Assembly (NCBI GenBank): GCA_030374735.1
Contig: JASCIV010000200.1
Span: 1 to 32,631, forward strand
Source of the DNA: Gracilaria caudata
Lineage: Eukaryota > Rhodophyta > Florideophyceae > Gracilariales > Gracilariaceae
DNA length: 32,631 nucleotides
Reading direction: 5' to 3'
Each line of letters opens with the position of its first letter. Position 1 is the stretch's first letter. Below are positions 1 to 9,524 of this stretch, piece by piece. The notes under the pieces are model-generated. The model was not told where the DNA came from and searched no databases. It was given only the letters and a program-made list of their open reading frames with translations. Position numbers and translations under genes: made by a program.

Positions 1-150
1 AGTGCTACCCCAATCGCCATGGCACGACTTTTCCCGCCAAAACGGGGATCAGGGCGCTATATGTTCAAAGCCTAACCTGGGCTGACATCCTCTATTTCCC
101 GGCCCTAAATAGTGCCACCCCCTTTTCCATGGCAAGGGGTGGCACTATAT
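1..150. repeat. Two tandem hairpin repeats at the window start
   Basis: Positions 109-121 and 136-148 are perfect 13-base inverted repeats (atagtgccacccc against its complement) around a 14-base loop. The 24 bases at 1-24 match 111-134 at 19 of 24 positions, and a degenerate right arm (ggcgctatat) lies near 53-62. So two related hairpin units stand in tandem, the first one decayed or cut by the window edge. A small MITE-like repeat is my inference; I saw no target-site duplication. Confidence 0.5.
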
Positions 151-2479
151 AGTAGACCCCACTGTACCATTTCCCAATCCATTTCTTCTTTTGTTTCTGT
201 GTGGTTTCATTTTACACGTGCGACAAAAATACAGTTGTATGACACAACATATCTACCCACAGACTTCAAAAGTACATATATTGTGGAGCTGCAGGACTAG
301 CATGACGGTAAGCAGCGCAAGACCCGACGGCCGCCATAGGTCCTCGGCACAAAATTTGCGCGGCGGAAGGCCAAGGTGACAGGAAAAAGAATCAAGATGT
401 GATTGTTAGGAACGAAACCCTCTTGCTTCTGATTGACGGCGTGGTGCGAAATGGCTCGTGAGAGCTAATAATATTATTCGGTGGGACAGGGAGAGTACAG
501 GGATAAGAAATGAAGAGCGTGAAGATGAACCGCGGAAGAAGAAAACGAAATGGAGAAGTTGGCCCAAAAGTAGCGGAAGAACGAAAAGCAAAACAAGATC
601 TGTAGGGCTGCGGTTGGTGGAAAGCAAACGGAAAGCGAAAGAGGGGAAAGGTCGAGGTGGGCGTTAGTGATGAGATGGAAAAATTGTCGCTGCCGCACAC
701 AGCCTTTAGTAATATCGAGCTCGAGAACAAGAAACCCACAAACCTCTCCAAAGATTTTGTGCGCATTCGTGTGGCTGTGTCGACAGTAGCTCATGAGAAG
801 CGCAGACTCAAGGAGCTCGATCGCGGTTATGATCCCCGGTGAATCATAGCCTGCATTCGGGTGGTTGCTTTCTGGTTCTTTTCAGCGAGGACAACTGTCA
901 AAACTGTTTGGGGACATGAGCTTTGCTAGTGTGATCTTGTTGACAATACTTTCAACGATGCGAAGCGTCGGAGTGCCTAGACTCCGTGGTCACGGGTAAT
1001 GCGGTAGAGATCGTAGACCAGCCCTGCAGAGAAGGAATTAAAGAGCCACTGGCTGCTGTTGTTTGACTTGCCAAACGGTGGAGATTCGTGGCTGGAATGA
1101 TGAGTTAGAAAAGCTTCACCCATCCTCGTTCCAAAACTCCTGATCGGAAACATTCGATACGCGTCCATGATGCGCTTCGTATCCTAATCGCTCGGGAGGG
1201 AATCACGAAAACCAAAATGGAATGAATGGCCGTCTTCGAACTCAATCCATGCGCGGGACTCACAGCACCTGGAAATCATTTCGTTCCTTACTCAAGTACG
1301 CTTATCCCGAGTCCGGAACTTCGCATTTAGCGCCCCAGTGAGATGAAGCGCACCTGAGATTGGGCATGCATCAAAAGCCTGTCACGCAAACGACTGCCAC
1401 GAGAACTGGTGGGAGTCCGATTTACCTCGTGAACGTAGTCAGGACTCGATTACATTCTTCGTGTGAGACGCTGTCCTTGGTGATGAATTTTGGTAGAATG
1501 ACGGCGGAAGACAAGGAAGAACGCAGAGATGGTGAAGCATGGGTGCGAAGGAGATTTGTAGTTGGCAGAGGGATGCAACGATGTGAAGGAGGGCGCAAGG
1601 AGGGGCGACAGACATTCCTTCGACTGCTGAAGAACAAGGAGGTGCGCGAGATCACGGAAAGTGGATGGCCCAGTGTGGAACGCGTGACAGATGCACCACG
1701 TGTGTTCCGTGTCGCTTCTGTAAAAGGTACGATGATGTGGGAGATCGCAGATAGAGATCACCCTTCGCACCTTCGCCCATATCAAGGAGATTTTGTGCAC
1801 ACGTGTGGGGATATATGGATACTTTGCAGGCTGTTGCTTAAGAATAACACAATATTCTCCACGACGCGTCGTTGTTTCTCACCTGAAGCAGCGATGCTTG
1901 GAGGTAAAAAGTTTTTTGAATGTATGGGTCCTCGAAGGACATGGACTTTACGTCGGTAATCACTGCCCAGTCTGCGACCCCCAGACAAGATATAACTTTA
2001 CAGCTGTAGGTAGGGCGGAGCAGCCACGCCACCCGCTCCGCTTGCCGCTTTTTGTGCCGCTCGTTTCCAGCAGACCTTGCAAATCGCAAGTCCTTTTTCA
2101 TGCAGCGGCTTGCAAGTTGTTAAGTCGGGATTGGGCGCATGTTTCAGTGAAGGCACTGGACGCTTCAACGCGTATCGGCATGCGTTGTTGCTTCAGTGAT
2201 TACAAAGCCCTAATTCTCCTACTCCCAAGAATAGGTAATAAAGGACACTCCTCGTGATCTCGTTGGGTAAAGGGAGGTCAGGCGTGTACTGAGACAAGTC
2301 GTAATGCAACACGGCGGAACGTACGGAGGCGGCTTTGTAAGACACGCTCTGGCACGCGCGGGACTGTTCGGTTGAAAACAAGTTGTCCCAAGCTGCAAAA
2401 GCCCTAAAAGGGGACACGGCAATCTGGTTTCAACCCAGGGTCGGCCCTTTTGGGCCCACTTTTTCCCTTGTTCCAGCCA

Positions 2480-2487
2480 TTTAAAAG
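2480..2487 (+). promoter_or_regulatory. TATA-like box upstream of the copy-1 small ORF
   Basis: TTTAAAAG is followed directly by ACGC. The same AAAAGACGC block lies at the same place in the other two copies (11316-11328 and, on the minus strand, 17152-17141), about 90 bases before the 79-codon ORF. The copy-2 version is a canonical TATAAAAG. A core promoter is inferred from this conservation and the spacing. Confidence 0.45.
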
Positions 2488-2524
2488 ACGCCCTCCATCT
2501 CTCAATCTCACATTGATCGTCTCG

Positions 2525-2701
2525 ATGGCACTCACTGCTTCGGCAGTGAGCCCACCACCGTCCGTCTACAATCATGAACCCATCCTCGTCCTCATCGGCA
2601 GCCGCCGACGCAGCATCGCAACAAGCCTCTTCTGCTCCTCCGTCCAACCCATCGCCGCATCGTACTCCTCCGCAGCTCATTTCGCAGCAGACTACGGCTG
2701 A
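2525..2701 (+). other. Overlapping upstream ORF, copy 1
   Basis: An ATG 49 bases before the 79-codon ORF opens a 58-codon frame that overlaps it in a different frame. The first part (MALTASAVS..PPSVY.HE) resembles the matching frames at 11361 and on the minus strand at 17107. In this copy it stops early at 2701, whereas the other two read through the whole small ORF. The unequal lengths argue that this frame is not the main conserved product. It may act as an upstream ORF or encode an overlapping peptide. Confidence 0.35.
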
Positions 2702-2813
2702 TCATGCCACGCCCGCGCCCTGTGCGCCTCGCCGCCCTCTCCGACATGTTGCCCCCCCTCCCGCTTTCTGGCTGCCACCATCTATACATCAGCACCACCC
2801 CCAGCAGCACTGA
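2574..2813 (+). CDS. 79-residue Pro/Ser/Gln-rich small protein, copy 1
   Basis: I do not recognise a family; the function is unknown. The ORF has 79 codons, and two homologues of exactly the same length with no gaps lie at 11410-11649 and 16819-17058 (minus). Residues 1-28 are Ser/Ala-rich and variable. The shared core has HRTPP.L.SQ near residues 29-38 and APCAPRR.L..VA.PPAF.LPPSIHQ from about residue 48 to the end. There is no signal peptide or membrane segment; it is low in hydrophobicity, basic and probably disordered. Between copies 1 and 2, in the 28 core codons I compared, 7 of 10 substitutions are silent third-position changes, which points to selection on this frame. The next in-frame stop is TGA at 2811. 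Being repeat-borne, it may be element-encoded. Confidence 0.55.
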   Translation: MNPSSSSSAAADAASQQASSAPPSNPSPHRTPPQLISQQTTADHATPAPCAPRRPLRHVAPPPAFWLPPSIHQHHPQQH

Positions 2814-3265
2814 GGTGTCGTGAGCTCGAAGGCTTCGGTTCTTGTGAAATGTAATGTATTCTCCTTCGTCTTCCAATCGTTTGCATTCCTGTTGTCCCCT
2901 CTTTTCTCTTAATGGTTATGTGTAGCCAGTTCTGGCGTGCGGCAGACTACCACTGCCGTAGTTCGCCACATTATGTTCTGTATCATTGGGTCATGATACT
3001 GGGAGTATGTCTACAAGTAGGCAAAGATTTGTTCTAGAGTTCTAGTTAGGAAACAAATCAAAATCTGGACAATACAGACTACTTTCCTTTAGCAAATGTC
3101 GTTCCACCAAAAGCTGGAAATTAGAAGTATCGTTGCAAAACTGCTCTGGAGCACCTGTGACCTGTCACCAGTTCGGGAATGCACCCCTGTGCTCTGAATC
3201 GATTCTCATGTGATCTCCGAAGAAGATTTGCTCTTGTAGAAAGACAGTCATTGATTGCGTTTAAT

Positions 3266-4080
3266 TTTTTCTTAAGAAAGCGGCCGCAGGGTTACGAATG
3301 TGATGGTCCACCGAGGACAACAGCAAAAAGATGATGAGTTGCTTTCAACTATGCAGTCACAATTCGTTTGCCCAGATTTACGCAAGTTGAAAATTGCACT
3401 AGTAGCTCACAAGTTGCACACCTTTCTCAATAAATCACCACCACAAAAAAGCAGCCTAGCAATGCGTAAGAACAAGCAAAATACCGGAAATTTACACGAA
3501 TAAGGTCCAGGATGTGGGGGCTCACTTGAAGTACCCATCGTGGACTTGTTCCTTTACTTCTGTGTCGTGTTGTCTCTGTGACAGTGCCAACCGATTGTTT
3601 TTCGATAACCCCTTTGGGTCTAGTAGGTTCAGCCACACGTGTTTTCGATGTTTTTTTGCATAATCGGTAATGATGTTTCGTCAGGCGGCGGTTTACAGAA
3701 AGGGCTGACAGATCACGCAGAGGCGGTTTGCGAGCCTCCTCTGAGGTGGTCAGAGTCAGTCCGCCGCATATCACCACTATGTTCCTACCTCATTCCGTGC
3801 TTGCTTTGGTAGCTTCCATTCCACAAGGCTTCTAGATATCGCGCAGAGCGTGTGCAGAATGACGAAGGACGTTATCAGAATGAGAGATGTCAATTCAAAT
3901 GCTCTGCCATCTGTCGTCTAACCTTTTTGACTTGTAACGGTTGGAGGAGTTGGAATGAGTCTCATGTTGATCTAAAGAAGTTGTCCCACAATTACATAAG
4001 ATTGATATCATTTGCTGGAAACTCTTCATGTGTACAAAGATGATGGGAGTCAGCGTAACAGTCGCAATCAGGGGTGTAAC
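3266..4080. other. Spacer without a confident gene
   Basis: The longest frame here is a 116-codon minus-strand ORF at 3427-3777 with a hydrophobic C-terminal end. It has no recognisable motif and no homologue elsewhere in the window. I do not call it a gene. A possible 3' end signal (aataaa at 3429-3434) is present but unassigned. Confidence 0.3.
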
Positions 4081-4620
4081 GCAATATATTGCAATATAAG
4101 ATAAAAATTTCATATTCCAAGGTACTTGAGAATTGCAATTCATATTGCAGTTTTATTATATATTGCTATACGTATTGGGCCAAATTCTATATTGCACTCG
4201 TTATTGCATTATGTACAGATTCACTGAGGATGATGGACGAGCGTGTTTGGGACTCCTACTTAGTGTCTGAAGCTATTCACAGAGCTCGATATGGCCGTTT
4301 TGTTGCCCGATTGCAATAACATGCGTTTGAAGAAGAAGTACAGTTAAACTAAATTTCCTACGTCGTTCACCTCGAATTTATTTGAAAGACTTAAATTGGA
4401 TGTTAGGAGTAAAATATTCACGTTATTCAAAGAAAGTAGGTCTGGTCAGGTAAGACTATTGCAAATTTACTGCATGCTATGTTAGATATTGTAAACATAT
4501 TGCAAGTCAAGGGCACTATCATTGCAATATATATTGCTGGAAAGAAACAATATTTATATTGTATTGAGCATTGCGAACTATCAGCAATATTTTGCAATAT
4601 AATTGATTACAGTCCTGGTC
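4081..4620. repeat. AT-rich stretch with dispersed TTGCAAT/ATATTGC motifs
   Basis: About a dozen copies of ATTGCAAT, ATATTGC or close variants occur in 540 bases, for example gcaatatattgcaatata at 4081-4098 and further clusters near 4130-4210 and 4500-4610. Because the core is partly palindromic, copies occur in both orientations and could fold on one another. There is no convincing gene. The ORFs crossing it are rich in codons made by the motif. Confidence 0.45.
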
Positions 4621-5746
4621 GCAAAAAGCCTCTCTTCGTACATGTTCTCACCGTACATCCAAACTGTTCCTTGGGCCACAAAACTCTTTGGCCAAAAGGC
4701 TCGTTGGAAATCAAATCTATTTCGCACGTCACAAAAGGGAAAGACAGTCTTGGCGTATCTCGCCCCATCTCAGCATGTAGTAGTAGGCATAGACTATTGA
4801 ACTGTAAGGGAACACGAAGGAGAAAAACAACAGAACTGAGAATGCCGCCATTGTGGTTCATCTTGGTTGTTTGATATCTGCGAGCCCAAGTTGTCGAAGT
4901 CGAGCACGTAAATATTTTTTTGTGCAAGGAGGCACTAGAGAAGGCACAACTGTATACACCCCTTCAATATTTGTTCATGTCACAGCAAGGTAGTTCTAGC
5001 AAAGCCTTGTCATAGTAGACTATCTATCTGTTGGCGAGTCCCAAGCACCGACAGAAAGGTAGAGGAGGAATAAGGGCAGAAGAAGACAGAGGAGAAAAGG
5101 GCACACCCGCTTCACTGCTTTTCCGCAGTGCTTCGGGTTGCCTCTCAGGGAGAGGCTTTTACGATTGCCCGTCGCTAGCTCAGTTGTCTGCTGAACTAGC
5201 GGAAGCTTGGTGCTTGTTGCTGCACACATAGTATGTACGGCGAGCTTATCGTAAACTATAGAATCATCACAACTACAATTACGTGCCTTCCGGATGCCAG
5301 TACAGCACGCGCATTTGCGCATTGCATGCGACAGCAAGTATCAGATACAAGCTAGTACAGTCTGTAGTTGTTGTTTCCGCACCATCAAGATCCACATATG
5401 CTTCACGGGTTGTCCACGCAGAGATCATTTCATTGCAGACCGCGTTGGGCTCTGGGCATAGTGAAAATTCTTAACACTATCAAGAACCTTACTCCACGCA
5501 GATGCTGACAGCTTGGGACACGGGTCGACATCCTCGGGAAAAGAGGAGGAGTTTAAAAGGTATGGGATCCGCTGCAGTGAAAAAGGGTGATCGTCGGAAG
5601 TGCTCAGTTGCTGTCTTTATATAGAAGCAAATCAATCCGCGGTGACTCAAATCGAGGTACAAAGCGGTAATTAGAGTTTTCCAGGTCGTTTGCACCGTGA
5701 TGGGTTCTGAATCGAGTAGAGATAGCAGGAATTTAGTGCAGTCATG
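4621..5746. other. Spacer with no gene I can support
   Basis: Several ORFs of 60-130 codons on both strands overlap one another and none has a family motif. An 11-base inverted repeat with one mismatch (cgctagctcag ... ctgaactagcg) lies near 5173-5201. I see nothing else of note. Confidence 0.3.
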
Positions 5747-6022
5747 ACGACTCTAATGATAAGAAACGGATGAGATCAGAACTATGCGAAGCAAGCTTCG
5801 CAAGAAGTTGCAAAGCTCCTCCAGCGCTTATGATAGTTTCTCATATTTAGATACTTAGAGGGATTTTGCAGAGAAACACAATAATATTTAGAGTAATATT
5901 GTAGAAGGAAGTAAACATTTTTAAGTAGTATATATAGAGAAAATGAAAGATACAGCTTTTTGTACACTTTGTGTGAGACGGGTACAGAAGTATTTTTAGC
6001 CAAATTTGTCCATTAGAGTCGT
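5747..6022. repeat. AT-rich segment bounded by 12-base inverted repeats
   Basis: acgactctaatg at 5747-5758 is the perfect reverse complement of cattagagtcgt at 6011-6022. The interior is AT-rich and the total is 276 bases, the size of a MITE. No target-site duplication is evident, and a 12-base match at this distance could be chance, so the element call is tentative. A minus-strand ORF (5847-6167) crosses it but is not convincing. Confidence 0.3.
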
Positions 6023-6143
6023 TTTTGGTAACACAATGCAATCTCTTTGGAGAACTAGACTTCAAAAAGTGCGCATTGTCACCATATTTAACGTATTGGC
6101 AGGCTTTTGATCCAATTTTCTTGGAGAACCAAAAACATTGCAA

Positions 6144-6168
6144 AATGCGACGTGTGACACGGCGCATT
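6144..6168. repeat. Near-perfect palindrome
   Basis: aatgcgacgtgt and acacggcgcatt form 12-base arms with one mismatch around a single central base. This could be a protein-binding palindrome or a cruciform site. There is no neighbour that explains it. Confidence 0.4.
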
Positions 6169-6552
6169 GTTTTGACAAAAATCCTTTAGTTTTACTTATT
6201 TATTTTAGGAAAAAGCGCCATTCTAAATATAAACGACCATAACGGCGGATTCGCCAAAAAGGCCAGCAATGTGCCAAAAGCATGGCTGGATCTAGTTTTT
6301 AACCAGATTTTTGCGAACATTAGCTCTAACCTAAATATAGCTAGGCTAGCGCAGCGAGCTTTCAAAGCTCAGCTTAACATGCATATGTTGTTTGTTCTGA
6401 TTGTTACGCCTCAGAACGGTAGACAACAACGAAATCATACGTAGATTTGGTGTGCAATCACTAGCTGCCCTACATACAAAAGAATTGTCCTGGATTCCAC
6501 GTAGGCTTTTTCTCTACACGAAGGTTACTCTTCAAGTGACTGTTGCTCTGTG

Positions 6553-6560
6553 GATAAAAG
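6553..6560 (+). promoter_or_regulatory. TATA-like box for the secreted-protein gene
   Basis: GATAAAAG lies 85 bases upstream of the ATG at 6645, in the same orientation. It is the best TATA match in the upstream region. Assignment is by position only. Confidence 0.3.
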
Positions 6561-6644
6561 GGAACACATACCGAAGTCTTAAAGTTCTCGCAAAACCGAC
6601 CGACATTCTTCGTAAACGAGAGAAGGAAAAAGAGCGAGGTCAAC

Positions 6645-7196
6645 ATGTTTCTTACGACAATCTTCTTCTGGTTTTTGGTTGGTTCGGTGGCGGCGTCGAG
6701 CTGCTCAACCGATGCACCATTCTCTCCCGACATCATCGGTCGGCGGCTATATCAATTCCGGCCGTGCTACCCAACTCGCTGGACTACAAGCAGCACCATT
6801 GAGGTGAACGAGACGCACATAATATACGTTCCATTTCACTCCGACTACAACTACGGCCAATTCTGCGTGGAATCCTACCTGTTCAAATTGAATCGATGGG
6901 CACCGGAGATGACGCACTACCCGTACCTGAGCATGCCATCGATCAATGGATTCGAGATGTGTGGTGCGGAGCAAGAGAGACAGAAAGTTGTGGCTTTGCC
7001 ACAGGGCTCTACTCGGAATCAGTTTATTGATGCGTTGAACAAAACTGTCGTAGGATTGACAGAATTGCGAGATACGGATTGTCGAAGAGGAGCGTTTGGG
7101 GTCAACGAAACCGAGTATCAACATCCGTGGGTGGAGGCGCCGATCACTTACTTGCGATCGGTCGCCTTCAACTTTGACATATGCTTAGAGAATTGA
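6645..7196 (+). CDS. Secreted cysteine-containing protein, unknown family
   Basis: This is a 183-codon intronless ORF. The start gives a clear signal peptide: residues 2-13 are strongly hydrophobic and the small-residue stretch at 14-19 fits cleavage just before Cys20. The mature protein has six cysteines (20, 41, 74, 106, 146, 180), which could form three disulfides. It also has three N-glycosylation sequons (Asn55-Glu-Thr, Asn132-Lys-Thr, Asn154-Glu-Thr). There is no second membrane segment, no GPI tail and no ER-retention signal, so it is probably exported to the wall or medium. I do not recognise a domain. A TATA-like box lies 85 bases upstream and AATAAA lies 145 bases downstream. It sits alone between repeat units 1 and 2. 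Confidence 0.75.
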   Translation: MFLTTIFFWFLVGSVAASSCSTDAPFSPDIIGRRLYQFRPCYPTRWTTSSTIEVNETHIIYVPFHSDYNYGQFCVESYLFKLNRWAPEMTHYPYLSMPSINGFEMCGAEQERQKVVALPQGSTRNQFIDALNKTVVGLTELRDTDCRRGAFGVNETEYQHPWVEAPITYLRSVAFNFDICLEN

Positions 7197-7340
7197 ACAC
7201 GGTCATCGTGGTAATGGAATCTTCGAAATATTTGTTGGAGTATGCGTCTTCTTATGATATGGATGCGCCGTTGAGGCAGATAGTTGCTGATGATCTGGAT
7301 ACGCCGTTGGCACGGGTAATCAGAACGAAACCCTCTGCAA

Positions 7341-7346
7341 AATAAA
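7341..7346 (+). terminator. Polyadenylation signal candidate
   Basis: AATAAA stands 145 bases after the stop of the secreted-protein gene and is followed by TGTAATATATTTCG. Position and orientation fit 3' end formation of that transcript. Confidence 0.4.
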
Positions 7347-7719
7347 CATTATTTGGAATACATGTAATATATTTCGCAGACATGATTTACAAGGGTAGGC
7401 TTTTCTTCTTTGCCACGAGGCATTATCAAGCTCAAACGTGTCATAGTTGAAATCTTGCGAGGAGACGTCGTAAAAAATGACGTCGCGGCACTGACGTCAC
7501 AGTAAATTAAGATAAAGGTGCATTAAGATTAACCAAAGCATTTCTTCTTCTGTTTTCACATATTTCTGTGGAATGTGAAATGATTTCACTTTACACGGGT
7601 GACACAAATAGTACTTGTATATGTTGTTTCTAGCACAAAGAATTACAGGTCGCGTGGTGCTGAGATACTAGTAGTACAGGGGTGGAAATGACGGTAAGCA
7701 AGCGCAATTTTCGATAACC

Positions 7720-7777
7720 GATGGCGGCTGTCGAAGTAGAAGCAACATAAGATACTTCGACTTCGACAGCCGCCATC
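7720..7777. repeat. Long near-perfect hairpin
   Basis: Arms 7720-7742 and 7755-7777 are 23 bases each with one mismatch, around a 12-base loop (caacataagata). Copy 1 has only a remnant of the right arm at the matching place, so the hairpin was gained in copy 2 or lost in copy 1. Its size would suit a small-RNA precursor, but nothing here shows transcription. Confidence 0.55.
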
Positions 7778-8024
7778 CTTCCTCGACACCAGAGTCACTT
7801 ATTGCACGCAGCATGTGAGATCACTGACGCGGCGGAAGGTTGGAGCGCCAGGAAGAAAATTCAGTTTGCGGGTGATCGGAACAATACCATTGTGCTAATG
7901 ATTGTCTGAATTTACTGTCTTAGGAGAGGTTTTATTTACATGAGCCATGTCAGGAAATGATCCAAGTAGGCACCGAAAGCGACGATAGAGAATGCGGCGT
8001 CGAAACTGGAATGCGACGGTGGAA

Positions 8025-8063
8025 GGTTGAAGTTGGCGGTTGAAGTTGGCGGTTGAAGTTCGC
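8025..8063. repeat. 13-base tandem repeat, three units
   Basis: ggttgaagttggc is repeated at 8025-8037, 8038-8050 and 8051-8063 (the last with one change). It is followed by a degenerate GTTGTT-rich tail to about 8100. A simple tandem array within repeat unit 2, role unknown. Confidence 0.7.
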
Positions 8064-8391
8064 TGTTGTTGTTGGTGGTTGATGTTGCCTGTTGATAGTG
8101 GCTGATAGAAGAGAGGATGTTAGTGGTGGGAATCTGTGGCAGGGTGCGGAAAGCGATAGTGATTCAATCTGAATTACAAGAAGCGCTCACAGACAACCTT
8201 TGGTGTAAATGTGGTTGCGGAGTGCAAGACAGGGAGATGGAATGAACTTCACTGTCTAGAGACAAAAATACGAAGCGATCACCGTGGTGTGAGTGAATGT
8301 CATGACGGGGGGTGGCTGCTAGCTGTCGGAACGCCGGGTTAGATAAAGATTTCCAGAGATACTAGGGGGGTCGGCTTTCCTTAAAGAGAAT

Positions 8392-8423
8392 AAGACGAAA
8401 GAACTGGTTAATTCTTTCGTCTT
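8392..8423. repeat. Hairpin over the end of the 236-codon gene
   Basis: aagacgaaagaa at 8392-8403 and ttctttcgtctt at 8412-8423 pair perfectly (12 bases) around an 8-base loop. The stop codon of the minus-strand gene (8408-8410) lies in the loop, and one arm encodes its basic last residues. It could structure the mRNA end. In a eukaryote it is not a classical terminator. Confidence 0.45.
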
Positions 8424-9118
8424 TTTCTCCTCAAGACAAGCTTCATAACCGCCCACTCCCATGCCGCTTTTGTGTTTATAATCCGGTACAACAGCGGATT
8501 CGGAGCTGCTTCTCGAGTGTCATCGAGAACCCTGGGAGCTTTGTGGGTTGTGCGAGGTGTGATATTCTCCTGGAAAGCACTCTCCAACCGCGAATCGGAG
8601 CGACATCTGAAGTTGTCCAGTTTTGTCCCCGGCTGAAGATTTTTGTTGTAAGCCTTCTTCATTGCAAGAAGCCATCCATCTCGTTTGTACTCGATAGGGA
8701 ACAACATCCGGGCGTAAGAGTTCTTCTTGCTTCTCAAAATGATACTGGCGTCTCGGAGTTCAACGAAATCCGTTGAGGCCAAAAAGAAGAGAAGTACGTG
8801 TTTCGCAGGAATGCGTCTCGCAAGAACAGACAACTCCTGTGATGTCATGAATTGAAGTTCATTCTCTGACAAAGGATCGTGAGAGTGCTTCACAATCTGA
8901 GAGGTCGGGAACAGCAGCATTACGTTTTCACGAAGCTCCATGTAGTGCTGAGGGCTGAAACGCAAGTTGTTTCCGAAGTGCAAGAACGACAACGAAAAGC
9001 GGAGATCTACGAGCGCAGTATAATGGATCTTCTGACCAAGGGACTCCCTGAGCACCTTCTTCTTGGCATGGAACGAATCCATCATCTTTCGCATGCAACG
9101 AAAGCCTTTGCTCGACAT
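8408..9118 (-). CDS. Basic protein of 236 residues, unknown function
   Basis: This is a continuous ORF from ATG at 9118 with several further Met codons early on. The composition is protein-like, with balanced charges and hydrophobic stretches, for example VMLLFP near residue 66 and KHVLLFFLAS near residue 105. There is no signal peptide. The C-terminus ends in a run of Arg/Lys (RRKRRKN), which could serve as a nuclear localisation signal. I recognise no domain. It lies inside repeat unit 2, in the 1.2-kb part missing from unit 1, with its 5' end facing the conserved purine-rich block of the unit. A 101-codon ORF runs antisense across its start; the longer minus-strand frame is preferred. It may be cargo of the repeat or an older gene that unit 1 lost. 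Confidence 0.5.
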   Translation of the reverse strand: MSSKGFRCMRKMMDSFHAKKKVLRESLGQKIHYTALVDLRFSLSFLHFGNNLRFSPQHYMELRENVMLLFPTSQIVKHSHDPLSENELQFMTSQELSVLARRIPAKHVLLFFLASTDFVELRDASIILRSKKNSYARMLFPIEYKRDGWLLAMKKAYNKNLQPGTKLDNFRCRSDSRLESAFQENITPRTTHKAPRVLDDTREAAPNPLLYRIINTKAAWEWAVMKLVLRRKRRKN

Positions 9119-9460
9119 TCCGTGAAGTGGGACAGATATACGAAAGAGAAACGTGCGAAGGTCAAAAGCGGAAGAACGAGGTAAGAGAATTCAAGAACGA
9201 AACAGTTCGGTGAAGACGTAGCGGAAGAACCAGAACGAAATACGATCCGTAAGACTGAGGTCCTTGGGAAGTAAACGGATAGCGAACGACTGAAAAGGAT
9301 GGGGTGGGAGCAATAAGCTGCACAATTGTGACTGCCACACACAGCCTATAATGTTTTCAATCTCGACAAGGATGGAAACCTCTCTCAAAATTATGTTAGC
9401 ATTCGTGTGGCTGTGTCGTCATTTGCTCGTGGAAAGCGGCGACTCTCGCATATCGGGCTC

Positions 9461-9524
9461 GGTTATGATTCGACGTGAATCGTTGCATTCATTTGAATAC
9501 ATCGATTCACGACTGATCATAACC
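9461..9524. repeat. Inverted repeat with internal loop
   Basis: ggttatgattcgacgtgaatcg at 9461-9482 pairs with 9503-9524. Nine base pairs lie on each side of a four-base internal mismatch, and the loop contains a further small palindrome (attcatttgaat). Copies 1 (near 827-853) and 3 (near 14070-14085) keep parts of the same sequence, so it is an old feature of the repeat unit. Confidence 0.45.

Larger units (their letters stand above)
175..3265. repeat. Large repeated unit, copy 1
   Basis: By eye this stretch aligns along most of its length with 7540-12180 and in part with 13780-15100. Matching landmarks include the start (catttcttcttttgtttct against catttcttcttctgtttt), a purine-rich block near 500-660, a block near 1085-1160, a conserved cttctgtaaaaggtacga at 1715-1732, the 79-codon ORF at 2574, and the end near 3240. 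Compared with copy 2 it lacks about 1.2 kb between roughly 430 and 480, which in copy 2 holds a gene. Most long ORFs in it are not kept between copies. Boundaries are approximate, and I see no terminal inverted repeats for the whole unit. Confidence 0.65.

Noticed and set aside
392..766. 124-codon minus-strand ORF in the pyrimidine-rich strand of unit 1
   Set aside because: Low-complexity Ser/Phe/Pro composition from a purine-rich opposite strand; two frames are open at once, so openness is not evidence of coding.
1360..1959. 199-codon plus-strand ORF in unit 1
   Set aside because: The frame is not kept in units 2 and 3 although the DNA is homologous; likely fortuitous.
2219..2680. 153-codon minus-strand ORF antisense to the small ORF
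   Set aside because: The same antisense frame has a stop in the inverted copy, and similarity between units 1 and 2 is explained by the sense frame.
8392..8423. Rho-independent terminator
   Set aside because: The stem overlaps a stop codon and is followed by T bases, but the window is eukaryotic, so it is reported only as a hairpin.
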